Shown here one piece after another: positions 8,500 through 18,098 of a stretch of 64,000 nucleotides of DNA; position 1 is the stretch's first letter; every line of letters begins with the position of its first letter. Below the pieces are notes generated by a model that worked only from the letters and a program-made list of their open reading frames with translations, ran no database searches and had not been told where the DNA came from. A program made the translations under genes and the position numbers. The DNA is from Cerrena zonata (Eukaryota > Basidiomycota > Agaricomycetes > Polyporales > Cerrenaceae). The stretch is from assembly GCA_038087015.1 (NCBI GenBank), contig JASBNA010000075.1, positions 62,001-126,000 of the forward strand, in the 5' to 3' direction.

Positions 8500-8715
8500 A
8501 TGGCTTGCTTTCCATAGTTGTATAATTAGTTTGCGTATATACGTAAGGAAATTATTATTAAATGTAATGCCTATCAAGCACATTGAAAATGAACAAACAT
8601 TTTCCCCATAAAAAATGGCCAGCAGAAGAATCAGCCAATAAGATATAAGAAACCTTATTTTACTAGGGACCGGTACTCCACCATCAGTATTTTCGCAATA
8701 ATAGTCTTCATTCAT
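8485..8715 (-). CDS. possible small membrane protein, uncertain
   Basis: A 76-codon ATG-initiated frame. The product has a short polar N-terminus and a long hydrophobic stretch ([15 protein letters not shown], then [11 protein letters not shown]) that could form one or two membrane segments. Its 3' end overlaps the SEC11 3' end by 15 bp on the opposite strand. I recognise no family, and AT-rich DNA often yields hydrophobic chance frames. Confidence 0.2.
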   Translation of the reverse strand: MNEDYYCENTDGGVPVPSKIRFLISYWLILLLAIFYGENVCSFSMCLIGITFNNNFLTYIRKLIIQLWKASHLFIR

Positions 8716-8814
8716 TTTTTGATATGATCTTAAGTCAAAGCTTCAGTAAAGACTTTCAGGATACGAGAACTGCTTTACCTGTCTATCTTGTGTTCAACAA
8801 TAGACAAACTATTC

Positions 8815-9180
8815 TTAGGTAAATTGATACGTATTTTTGTTAAAACAGTATATCTTATAATGCGATCTAATAACTAGTATACATCGTTGTAGATAGAAGG
8901 AAAATATATAAAGTAAGCATGCCGTTTTGTCGAACAACTTCTTTGGAAAATCTAGCAACGCAAAATTTTCTAGCTTACACAATTTGATTAATACATCTAT
9001 ATTAAGGTAATAATTTAGACAAAAACCTAGGTTTTTCAGGAATCTTTTATTTATAACATTTCTTAATTTTGTTGAAAAATATTTGGGTGCCAAAATCTGA
9101 GAGGTCGACACCGTGATAGGATTTCCTGGGAATTCTGATAAGACTTTTTCTATGTGTTTGACTGATAAGAGGTTCTATTA
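8815..9180 (-). pseudogene. possible leucine-rich-repeat gene relic
   Basis: On the minus strand an open stretch from about 9180 to the stop at 8815 reads NLLSVKHIEKVLSEFPGN, then ILAPKYFSTKLRNVINKRF and DVLIKLCKLENFALLDFP. This has the leucine spacing of LRR/F-box-like proteins. There is no ATG, and stops TAA/TAG lie directly upstream at about 9180-9186. It could be a decayed gene end or chance. Confidence 0.2.
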
Positions 9181-9252
9181 ATAATGGTAATAGTTAGGTA
9201 GGACAGACAATTCTAGATAAGGTTCTTAGTATCCGAAGATGGTACATTCGTC

Positions 9253-9294
9253 TTTTTTTTTTTTTTTTGACGTATAAGAATATATATTTAATAG
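9253..9294 (-). repeat. inverted copy of the 26-bp/poly(A) element at 4197
   Basis: T16 (9253-9268) followed by GACGTATAAGAATATATATT and TAATAG; its reverse complement is the 26-mer at 4197-4222 plus poly(A). Confidence 0.5.
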
Positions 9295-9467
9295 TTATTT
9301 ACTAATATATACCTAGAGTGGGAAAGACTATGTTTAGTCAAGAAAACCCATGTTGAATTAAGTGATGTGATAGAAATGGTTGGTGCTGGTTGAGTTGAGT
9401 TCCCAGAGGAACTACTTAGTTTAATTTATAGATTGAGTGCCGAAATATAATAAGATACCAATTTTTT

Positions 9468-9552
9468 CGCAGCCTTTCTGCGTAACGCAGGAAGTCTTTC
9501 TGACTCCTGCTTCTGCGATAGTCGAAAGTCCTGAACTTTTAAAAGGATCAGG
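9468..9552. other. cluster of stable hairpins in non-coding DNA
   Basis: Three potential stems: CGCAG 9468-9472 with CTGCG at 9478-9482 or 9513-9517; a nine-pair stem with one bulge, 9487-9496 with 9502-9510 around a TTTCT loop; and CCTGA/TCAGG 9530-9552 enclosing CTTTTAAAAG. A structured RNA is possible, but I cannot match it to a known class (no C/D, H/ACA, snRNA or RNase P signatures seen). Confidence 0.3.
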
Positions 9553-9860
9553 TGGTATATATTAATAGTTCGGATTTGTTTGGTGTCCAGAGAAGCGTTG
9601 GCTATAAAAAGAGACCAAGTTCTGTCAGGGACATTTTGTGTCGAAGAATACTGGCAGTAAGCCCAAATGAGATAAGTTGCACGACACTCTAAATAGACAT
9701 GGGTGAGAAACTCGTCTGGAATAAGGTCCCGGGAAAAACTGATCTACCTGGCGACCGGGCCTTTTTTTTTTTTTTCGCCTTTTTTTGGAAGGCTTAAATT
9801 AAAACAATTCATTATTGGCGTGGCATACAAGTCCACCTTCAATTATCGCCGATATATTAA

Positions 9861-9934
9861 GACTTCGTGGCCAAGCTGGTTAAGGCGTGAGACTGTTAAT
9901 CTCAAGATCGAGAGTTCGATCCTCTCCGAGGTCG
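9861..9934 (+). tRNA. tRNA-Asn (anticodon GTT)
   Basis: Complete 74-nt cloverleaf without intron. Acceptor GACTTCG pairs with CGAGGTC (one G-U); D arm GCCA...GGC; anticodon stem TGAGA/TCTCA with loop CTGTTAA, anticodon GTT; T arm GAGAG/CTCTC with loop TTCGATC; discriminator G. A T-rich Pol III stop (TTTATTTTTT) follows directly. It reads AAC/AAU codons. Confidence 0.96.
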
Positions 9935-11970
9935 TTTATTTTTTCATAATGCAATGAAAAAGCTTCTTTTTGGAGCCAACCAAACGACATAATTTCACAT
10001 TTATTTTTTACTTAACAACTTAAAATTCCTTCTAACTGAGAGATTTATATGTTTTTCACGACTTTGAGGCAGACTTCTACAAGAAGTATAGAGAAGACTG
10101 TTCGACATTGCAACTTGTTAGTTTTTGAAATCACGGAGTGGATCCTTCGGTGATTTATTCATGACGTGTCGTGACTCTGCCTTACAAAGAAGCATTGAAT
10201 ATGTGAGCTCTTATGGATTAATAAAAGTACCCCGAAGATCAACTTTTTTTGCCCTTTTTCGCAAAATTTGCAGCAATTACCACTAAAAGAAATAAGAAAA
10301 ACTTATGGACACCTTTTTCGATAAAAATTTACGAATTCCAAATGCAGCAAGAAATGACAAGCAAAGAGAATATTCTCTGACGAAGAGGCATGTTCAAGCG
10401 AGAAAAACTATCTAAATTTCGAAAAATAGTAGCCTGGCTTTCTATCTGGCTTTCTATTTGTTGTGAAATTCATTTATCAGGGGAAGATAAAATTTGAATA
10501 AAAAGGTTGAGTAACTGTCTATTCACATGAATCAGTTCTTTTTTGTAGGAAAGAAGAACGCCTGTGAAGCAATAGTCTTAGTATAGTCTGCCACAAGCAG
10601 TAGGACAAAAGCCATCATCATAATTTAACCCACCTTGAGAAACTCTAAAGAGTAGAACTTAAGTCTTGGAGGTGAGATGGTAAGTGGGCTTTCAGTTGAA
10701 CTGATTTGCCAAACTTCTCTGACTAGCTCTTATAAGTCACCGAATTAGCAAGTTCATAATATGTGATTTTCATTGCGAAGCCAGAGAAAGGATACGGAGG
10801 CTTAATTCACATCTTACATTAAGTTAGGTGCTATGTTGTGACAATTGACAGCCACCGTATCTGAAGAATAAAGGTTAAATGTGCATATCTGGGTTAAACC
10901 TTTGATACCAGATAATAGATTACTAGAACCATTTATGGTACATGCATGTGAACAAATACTGATTTGAAGCCTAACAAAAATAACAACAATATTTGATATT
11001 TATCGAGTATTTTGGAGGCTATAAAATTTCAATATTCTAGTTTCTATTTCTTATTTTGGTAACTAGTTTCCTTTTAAATATATCCAAAAAAACAGATTGA
11101 ATGAGATGGAGTTCCCTTTTAGAACATATACATAGATCCAAAAAACATAAATTAGGCCGTTTTTATTAAAGGGTTGAATACTTGGTCAAACACTTTGATA
11201 ATAAAACTTTTATCTTCTTAATACAAACCTGAAATGATCTAATATTTTTTCAAATAGAAAAAACCGAAAAAAAAAAAAATGAAAAACCAAAATCCAAAAT
11301 TAACCGTGGTTGGCGGTTCAGGTATTTTTTTTACTCTCAAGAGTAATTATAAATTTCAAATTGAGCTAATATTGGGAAGCTAGATTTTTTTTTTTTTTTT
11401 TCACGTATATTTTTATATATTTGATCTAAATACTAACTATATAGAGATAAAGAGAGTAGATAGAGATATATAAAAGAGGGTGCATAGTGGAAAATTTGAA
11501 AAAACCACTTTAGTTGATTAAGAGGATGGAATTAATTTATCGAGTTTAGAATTTATATGATGATAAGAAAAAAGATACCTTTGTTTTAATGAGCCGACGA
11601 GTGAGGACCTCAGAAGAGGCCGATGAAGATCGTCGAAAATCAATAAAACATTTAACTAAGTAAATGTATCTATTTATCTTGGGAATTGAATGAAAGGTTA
11701 AATTGGAAGGTGCGAAAATTTGCAGCCAAGTTCGATCTAAACCGGAACATCCTGATAAGTCCCAAAGGGATCTGGTAACAGAACAACCGGTATACACATG
11801 AGTGAGAACTTGGTGTTTTGAAATAGGTGTTGAAAAAGAATAGTGGCAAAGTGAACAGGATTGTTGATTCCAGATTTTCCAGAGGTAAATCCCATTCTTA
11901 AACTACTTCAAAAGTCTAAACGAGAAAGACAAAGGCGGTTTCCTATAAAAACAAAAAAATTATATTACAA
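9935..11970. other. 2-kb gene-free region between two tRNA genes
   Basis: No frame with recognisable similarity. Contains A/T-runs, a 12-bp near-tandem (TGGCTTTCTATC / TGGCTTTCTATT, about 10437-10460) and scattered short inverted repeats. Spacers between yeast tRNA genes often hold decayed LTR elements, but I see no TG...CA-bounded repeat or retroelement coding remnant. Confidence 0.5.
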
Positions 11971-12043
11971 GCCTTTATGGCCAAGTTGGTAAGGCACCTC
12001 ACTAGTAATGAGGAGATCGTCAGTTCGAATCTGGCTGAAGGCA
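11971..12043 (+). tRNA. tRNA-Thr (anticodon AGT)
   Basis: Complete 73-nt cloverleaf without intron. Acceptor GCCTTTA pairs with TGAAGGC; D arm GCCA...GGC; anticodon stem CCTCA/TGAGG with loop CTAGTAA, anticodon AGT (wobble A expected to become inosine, reading ACU/ACC); T arm GTCAG/CTGGC with loop TTCGAAT; discriminator A. A T7 stop follows at about 12048. Confidence 0.96.
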
Positions 12044-12274
12044 ATTGTTTTTTTGCAAAATTTTTGCAACATCTACTTATCAAACCAGAGTTTTCGAGTA
12101 AGGGTTCTCTCACTGGAAGGATAGTACAAAGGTTTATTATGAAGATTTTTTTAACATTACGATGACGATGTAGTAATTGTTTGCTGCGAGGAGTGAAATC
12201 TATATAAAGTTTTTAAAGTATCAATACATAATAAAATATTAAGAGGAAAAGAATCATAATCACGTTATTGAAAA

Positions 12275-13717
12275 TCAACCCCAGTATCCTTGTTGAGGTT
12301 GGCCAAATTGATTGAACTGTTGTGGCTGTTGTTGCTGTTGGACTACGCCCTGAGGGAAGTACCCGGTTTGTTGAGGAAGCTGAGGTTGTTGTGCAAATGG
12401 AGATGGCGTTTGGCCAAAGGGGGAGGATGCTTGTGCAAATGGAGATATGGATTGAGGTTGTTGGAATCCAGTGAATTGAGGTTGTTGTTGTTGTTGTTGT
12501 TGTTGTTGTTGCTGTTGCTGTTGTTGCTGTTGCTGTTGTGCAAATGGTTGAGTAGGATCAACTTTACCGACAACATTTGTAGTGAAGTGATCCGGTTGGT
12601 TATATAAGGACATGATATTTTGTTTATTTGTTTGCTGGGCAATGAGCTGAGGATTAGATTGTTGTTGAAGTAGCTGATTATGTTGAGGATTATTTGGATC
12701 GAGATATTGTTGACCGTTAGCATCAACATAAGAGATTTGGCCAGTGATTGGATCAGTGTATTGATATATTTGAGGTTGAGATGGGGTTGTAACGATACTA
12801 GGAGTAGAAGTGTTGGTTGCACCCGTAGTGGCAGAAGGTAATTGAGTTTGGTTAGAATTGGCCCACCAATCATTCAGCAGGGATTGAGGTTGTTGGTTAA
12901 CCAAGCTACTCATTGGATTATTTGCTGAGAAGGAAGATGTACTACCATTACCACCTGGAATAGCATTACTTGAGCCACTAGGTCTCTTGGGTAATTGAGG
13001 AGGTAATTCATCTTTTTGAGGATTCAATTTATCATCTTGATCTAAGATATCAAGAGCCAAATCAACATTACCATTTGATAAAATCAAAGATTCTAAAATT
13101 GCATCACGATCGCGATAACCCATTGTAATGATATTATTTACCGATCCAGGATACTGAGATTTTTCAGAAGAAGTTAAAACACGATGAGTTAATCTTGGTA
13201 AATTAGTGGAAGAAGCTCTTGATCTTGATCTTACTGTTCTGAGTAAATTAGAATTTGATCTCAGTCTTGAAGAAGTTGGTTGAGGAGTTAACCCACCAAT
13301 ACTTCCATCATCGGAAAAATTATCATTATTTAAAAAGCCATCGTTTCTGAATTTCATATTAATATATTTATCCCTTAAATATTCTTCAATTGGACCATCG
13401 TCATCATCATCTAAGGGAAACGGATTTTTAATTTGATTCCATTTTTTATTTGATCTTCTATTACCAATTCTTCTTAAGTTTTCAACTTGATCATTAGTCC
13501 AATGATCTAAAGTTAAAGATTTAACTTTTGAAATCTTATTTGCTCCAAGAACACGACGATGAATTGAAGCACATCTACCACATAACAAGATACCTAAATT
13601 ATAAGAAGCCCAAGTTGGATACAGAGCACCACATTCAGCACATTTATTATCGTTGCCTCTGGCGTTAACAACATCAATCAATTGACGTTCAATATGTTTT
13701 TCGTGTTTTTTAGACAT
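12275..13717 (-). CDS. GTS1: Arf-GAP/UBA/polyglutamine protein Gts1
   Basis: 480 residues from ATG 13717; the frame extends 30 codons further up, but the conserved protein begins MSKKHEKHIERQL. Order: an Arf-GAP zinc finger (CAEC...CGRC with CX16 spacing, ~27-50, then RVLGANKISKVKSLTLDHW), an Asp/Ser linker, a UBA-like three-helix segment (IITMGYRDRDAILESL, ~198-230) and a Gln/Pro-rich C-terminus with an uninterrupted ~18-residue polyQ (~392-412). This layout defines yeast Gts1, linked to endocytosis, ultradian metabolic rhythm and heat tolerance. The Arf-GAP arginine appears as R in SIHRRVLG. Age2-type Arf-GAPs lack the UBA and polyQ. Confidence 0.85.
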   Translation of the reverse strand: MSKKHEKHIERQLIDVVNARGNDNKCAECGALYPTWASYNLGILLCGRCASIHRRVLGANKISKVKSLTLDHWTNDQVENLRRIGNRRSNKKWNQIKNPFPLDDDDDGPIEEYLRDKYINMKFRNDGFLNNDNFSDDGSIGGLTPQPTSSRLRSNSNLLRTVRSRSRASSTNLPRLTHRVLTSSEKSQYPGSVNNIITMGYRDRDAILESLILSNGNVDLALDILDQDDKLNPQKDELPPQLPKRPSGSSNAIPGGNGSTSSFSANNPMSSLVNQQPQSLLNDWWANSNQTQLPSATTGATNTSTPSIVTTPSQPQIYQYTDPITGQISYVDANGQQYLDPNNPQHNQLLQQQSNPQLIAQQTNKQNIMSLYNQPDHFTTNVVGKVDPTQPFAQQQQQQQQQQQQQQQQQQQPQFTGFQQPQSISPFAQASSPFGQTPSPFAQQPQLPQQTGYFPQGVVQQQQQPQQFNQFGQPQQGYWG

Positions 13718-13869
13718 GATTTCCTGATAGAATAAAGAGACTAAAGCTAAAAGAACAGATTGATATAAAATTTTCGAGTGAATAAACCCCCACAGCCAAA
13801 AATTCAACTGTGCACTTTTACACTACTAAACGAGCGTTGAATGGAAAACACGGGAATAAATATATATTT

Positions 13870-14895
13870 CTATTTAGATTGGGATTTTCTCTTTTTATTA
13901 GAGTAATCATCTAGATTTAGTTTGATTTCTTTTCTGACTCGATTATGACCAATGATATCAACCGAGATCGAATCGATATTTATCTTGATGTCTTGTAAAT
14001 CGGCAAGATCTAAAGCTTGACATATTTCAAAAGCTTTAATTCTTGAATTTTTCACTTGATCAGTAGAAGGTATTTTTTTAAATTCGCCTACTAAAAGAGT
14101 AGTATGATAATTTTTATATTGGTCGAGAAACTTTGAATCACTAGAAGTATTCAATTTCGAATACCAGGATAATCCCAATTTATCCTTTTGATCATGGATG
14201 ATGTTTCTTAATTGAGCGAAAAATTCATCTTGCAAGTTATCATTTTTAATTGAAATTGCTAAGAAAAGTGATTTTGAAGTTACACTAGCATGAACACTTA
14301 GCTTTGGTTTTATACTTAATTGAATTTTCTTCTGGTTCCCATTGACTAGACTGGGGTTATTGGAATTTTTAAATAATAATCGGTTCAAATTATTTTGATG
14401 GTCTTGTTGCATATTATCATTTTTAATTAATTTCTTATTAACTTTGATTTTCTTAGCTTCATTATTCAAGTTTTCAATAAATTGCTCTATTTTATATGAC
14501 GGCCCCACTATATTTGGTCCTAACGTTATATGAAAATCTCGAAAATTTTTTAAATTAGTTACGCTAAATCTTCCATAATTTGATGTCGACGACTGGGACG
14601 GGGCCCCATAAAGGGACCATTGGAAACTGTTATAGAAATCGGCATCCTTCTGTTGAAGTCCCTGCATTATCTTGGTTGACACCATCTTCAATTTATTCAA
14701 CATTGGTGACGATGGTCGCCAATTAATATAAAGATATAGCGACGACATGTTTTGCGCATTCAACGTATAACTCTCCAGATACGTATTATAAAAAAGAATC
14801 TCCGGTAACTCCTCTGTCTCTACTGCACTAGACGATGACTCGGTTTCCGATTCGGACGAATACTCTTGTAGATGTTCCATGAGTTTGCAGCTCAT
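13870..14895 (-). CDS. USB1: U6 snRNA 3'-end phosphodiesterase Usb1
   Basis: 2H-phosphodiesterase-superfamily nuclease that trims the oligo(U) tail of U6 snRNA and leaves a terminal phosphate. The two signature HxT motifs are present: FHITLGP (~121) and YHTTLLVGE (~262). Around them lies the expected fold (RFSVTNLKNFRDFHITLG; KLGLSWYSKLN before the second motif). A Ser/Glu-rich N-terminus precedes the domain, and a basic KKRKSQSK tail ends the protein. Two in-frame ATGs compete (14895 and 14880); the listed span uses the first. A non-conserved linker (~165-205) separates the two lobes. Length 341, somewhat above the ~290 of S. cerevisiae. Confidence 0.85.
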   Translation of the reverse strand: MSCKLMEHLQEYSSESETESSSSAVETEELPEILFYNTYLESYTLNAQNMSSLYLYINWRPSSPMLNKLKMVSTKIMQGLQQKDADFYNSFQWSLYGAPSQSSTSNYGRFSVTNLKNFRDFHITLGPNIVGPSYKIEQFIENLNNEAKKIKVNKKLIKNDNMQQDHQNNLNRLLFKNSNNPSLVNGNQKKIQLSIKPKLSVHASVTSKSLFLAISIKNDNLQDEFFAQLRNIIHDQKDKLGLSWYSKLNTSSDSKFLDQYKNYHTTLLVGEFKKIPSTDQVKNSRIKAFEICQALDLADLQDIKINIDSISVDIIGHNRVRKEIKLNLDDYSNKKRKSQSK

Positions 14896-15522
14896 CCAGT
14901 ATATGAAGACTCAATCACCATAAACCCAACATGTAAAACCCAACCTGCAATCCACTCTACAATCCAACCTGCAAAGCACAACCCGCAAAGCACAACCTGC
15001 AACAAATCAATTGCAAAATCCCCACGTTTTCGTCTTTATCAGACTTTTTGCAGTAATCCTCTTATCTCGCTGGTCATCTTATTTCTGCTCACGGTGTTAA
15101 TCTTTATCTGGTGATACATATATATACTTATGTGTCTTGTGAAGCATTTTTGAAATCGGCCTGTGCCTACTCTTAGTCACTACTGTCACTACTGTCACTA
15201 CCATATACTCCACCTACTCTGTCACTACCATATACTCTACCTACCCTGTCACTACTCTATACTACTCCCAAGCTGGACTATACGCACTATACAAACTACT
15301 TGCTAGACCGCGATCCTGTGATACTACGAAGAATCCGGCTGATCAACCCTCATTTTCCAGTACCCCGAAAACGGTTCATCTCCTCCATAAAAAAACACAA
15401 AAAAACAAAGAAAAAAACTGCTAGTGCGTAAGATCTTCAAAATTTTCGAGTTACTCATTGACTCTTCACTTTTAACAGCAGAAAACTTTTCAAAGAAGGC
15501 CAGGGACAGAACGAAGCCAACG
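14896..15522. other. divergent promoter region with short tandem repeats
   Basis: No gene supported. Short direct repeats of CAACCTGCAA type lie at about 14940-15005, a 27-bp tandem at 15193-15265, and A-rich tracts (15390-15418) before the transporter. Confidence 0.5.
15177..15265 (+). repeat. 9-bp and 27-bp tandem repeats
   Basis: TCACTACTG-type 9-mers (15177-15192) lead into two 27-bp units beginning TGTCACTACCATATACTC (15193-15219 and 15220-15246; 24 or 25 of 27 identical) and a partial third from 15247. It lies upstream of the transporter. Confidence 0.8.
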
Positions 15523-17224
15523 ATGTCTCAACTCTTGAAGCGGGTGAGAAATGCACGCAAGAATGAGTCGGTGGGCAGTATCAAGAATGAGTCGGTGGCC
15601 GGTATTCAGAATGAGGCAGGAGTCCAATGAGTATATTGGTACACCCAGCGAGGTTTATAATTGGAAAATTATCGTGATGGCTTTTGTTAGTGCTTCAGCT
15701 GCGGTTATTATTGGATACGATGCGGGATTTATTGGGGGGACCATCTCATTAGCGTCATTTCAAGACGAATTTGGATTTGGTCAAATGAGTGCCAATGAAA
15801 GAACCAGTATTCTGTCGAATGTAGTGTCAGTTTTCCAAGCAGGTGCCTTTTTCGGTGCTATATTAATGTATCCCATAAGTTGTCAGGTTGGTAGAAAAAT
15901 TGGTCTTATTATTAGTGGGTTTTTCTTAACTTTTGGTGCAGCCATTTCTCTTGCTGCTAATAGTGATCGTGGATTAGGTCCAATATATGCATCGAGAGTT
16001 TTAACTGGGTTAGGGGTTGGTGGTGCTTCTGGTACTGCTCCTATTTATATTAGTGAGATTGCTGTACCTTCCATAAGAGGGAAATTGGTTGGATGTTGGG
16101 AATTATCCTGGCAAATTGGTGGTATTATTGGATACTGGATAAATTATGGGGTTTCTCAAAATATTCCAAGTTCTCGTAAGCAGTGGTTAATTCCATTTGC
16201 AATTCAATTAATTCCATCTGGGTTATTTTGGTTTGGTACTTTCCTACTTCCCGAATCTCCTCGTCTTTTAATTGCTTTGGAAAAATACGATAAATCTCGT
16301 AAAAATTTATCCTTTTTACGTAATTTATCCCAGGATCATCCTTATTTAATCCATGAATACGAAACTTTTGTCACTGACATTGATGAAAGATATAGAAGAA
16401 TCGGTCGAGGTTTTTGGGCTCCTTTTAAAAGTATTTTAACTTCTAAAAAACTTTTATATAGATTATTTCTTTCAACTTCTTTATTTATTATGCAAAATGG
16501 TTATGGGATTAATGCAATGACCTATTATTCTCCCACAATTTTTAAATCAATGGGGGCTAATGGTAAAGACGCTGGTTTATTATCAACGGGGATTTTTGGA
16601 GTTTTAAAAGCTCTTGCGTCTGTATTTTGGATTTTTTTCGTTGTTGAAAATCTTGGTCGTCGTCGGGCTTTAATCGTTTTTTCAATTCCTTGTGCTATTT
16701 GTTTCTATTATATTGGTGCTTATATTCATATAGCAGATCCGGCTGCTCGTTTAGCTAAAGGTGATACTTCAATGGATTCCGGTGGACGTGCAGCTTTAGC
16801 AGCCCTTTATTTATGGACCATTTTCTATGGTGTTTCTTGGAATGGTACTCCTTGGGCTATTAACTCAGAAATTTTCCCTCAAGATATAAGAACCTTAACC
16901 CAAGCAATCAATTCTTGCTCAAATTGGTTTTGGGCTTTTGTAATGGGTAGATGGACCGGTGAAGCAATTGCTGCAATTGGTGCTGGATTATATTTTATTT
17001 TTGCTGCTTGTTCTACAGTTTTCCCAATTGTGGTTTATCTTTTATACCCAGAAACTAAGAACGTTCCATTAGAAGCAATGGATTATTTATTCGAAGTTCC
17101 CGCCTGGAAAGCCCATAAATACGCTCTTGTTAAATTCGATCAAGAATTCGAGAATGGCTTATCTCATCAAAGTGAAGATGAATTAGTAAATGAAGGTCGA
17201 TGTCTCAGATTTAGAAAAACCTGA
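15523..17224 (+). CDS. quinate-permease-like MFS sugar transporter, one frame break near the N-terminus
   Basis: Twelve-helix MFS (SP family) transporter. Visible: IIGYDAGFIGGT in TM1, RVLTGLGVGGASGTAPIYISE, PSIRGKLVG, the PESPR loop motif, MQNGYGINAMTYYSPTIF in TM7, ENLGRRRAL, and PETKNVPLEAMDYLFEV at the end. The NGYGINAMTYYSPT block, the ADPAA loop and SWNGTPWAINSEIF are much closer to fungal quinate permeases (Qa-y/QutD) than to hexose HXT proteins. The conserved frame is open from 15551, but codons before ~15625 read as nonsense (MSRWAV...). The preceding frame gives MSQLLKRVRNARKNESVGS from ATG 15523. Dropping one G near 15617 joins the two, so a +1 error is likely. The N-terminus carries a short internal repeat (KNESV). 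Confidence 0.8.
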
Positions 17225-17394
17225 TACTAACGTCGAAAGAAGAGAAGGTAGTTCATCTCCTGATATAAATTAAATTACTTATAAATAGCCTAGCTTATGT
17301 ATTATAATGATAATGTTGCAATAAAACGTAAAAAAAAATAACTCTCCCGCGACTAACTTCTCTTCAGCTTTACACCACATTCAAACCCTACACC

Positions 17395-18098
17395 ATGGTG
17401 GGTATAACTATATAACTAATAGCTAATATCCAATATCAACTTACTAACTCAAATCGTAGGCGCCAAAGAAAAAGGGTCTTTCAAACGAAGAAAAACTCCA
17501 GAAACTTCACTCTTTTTTTACAAAATCACACTCGTTCTACACAGTGAAAGAACTCGAAAAAGATGCTTCCAAATACACCGGGATCTCCCTGATGATAATA
17601 AAAGACTTGGTCCAACAATTGGTTGATGATAATAAGGTTTCGGTTGAAAAATGTGGGATAACCAACTTGTATTGGAGCTTTAAATATGATGAGTTTAATG
17701 CATTGAATCAGAGATTAATAAAAGAAGAAGAAAAATTTAATGATCGGCAAAGGAAGATGGAGCAATTGAAAGTTAACATACAAACAGAAAAATCAGTTAG
17801 AATCCCATCAGAAACAAGATCAGGATTGTTGTTAAAATATCAAAACTTATCAAAACTCAATCTCAAATTACAAGAAAGCTTGCGAAAATTTGACAAAACA
17901 TCAAATATGCGTCAACTAGATTCTAAAAATACTAATTTATTAGAGGCAATTGAATTCTTTACTGATAGTTTAGAATGCATGGTCTACTACTTTACAAAAG
18001 TTAATGCCGTGGGTATTTCAGAGAAAGAGCTTAGGGCTAAGTTTGACTTACCAGAAGAATTTGAAAACATTCAAATTTGGCATATTGATAAGCACTAG
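17395..18098 (+). CDS. MND1: meiotic recombination protein Mnd1, two exons (17395-17397, 17460-18098)
   Basis: Mnd1 pairs with Hop2 to stimulate Dmc1/Rad51 strand invasion in meiosis. Exon 2 is open from 17460 and begins APKKKGLSNEEKLQKLHSFF; joined to a one-codon ATG exon it gives the classic Mnd1 start (M-A/G-PK-K--S-EEK). Then come a winged-helix domain (TVKELEKDASKYTGIS, IIKDLVQQLVDDNKVSVEKCG, NLYWSF; ~25-80), a coiled coil (~80-175) and the family C-terminus (KELRAKFDLPEEFENIQIW). 213 residues against ~219 in S. cerevisiae, whose MND1 also has an intron at the very start. No ATG exists at the head of the uninterrupted frame, which supports the splice. Confidence 0.9.
17398..17459 (+). 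other. MND1 intron, 62 nt, non-consensus 5' splice site
   Basis: Starts GTGGGT directly after the ATG, has a perfect TACTAAC branch point at 17442-17448 and ends CGTAG, 12 nt after the branch A. The nearby GTATAA (17402) looks more like a consensus donor but would put exon 2 out of frame. Confidence 0.8.

Noticed and set aside
9935..11970. Solo LTR or Ty-like element beside the tRNA genes
   Set aside because: Expected position, but no TG...CA-bounded repeat with target duplication and no gag/pol remnant could be found.
12290..12873. Leu-rich and Asn-rich frames over the GTS1 C-terminus
   Set aside because: They are shadows of the CAA/CAG repeat in other frames; the Arf-GAP/UBA/polyQ frame is the real gene.
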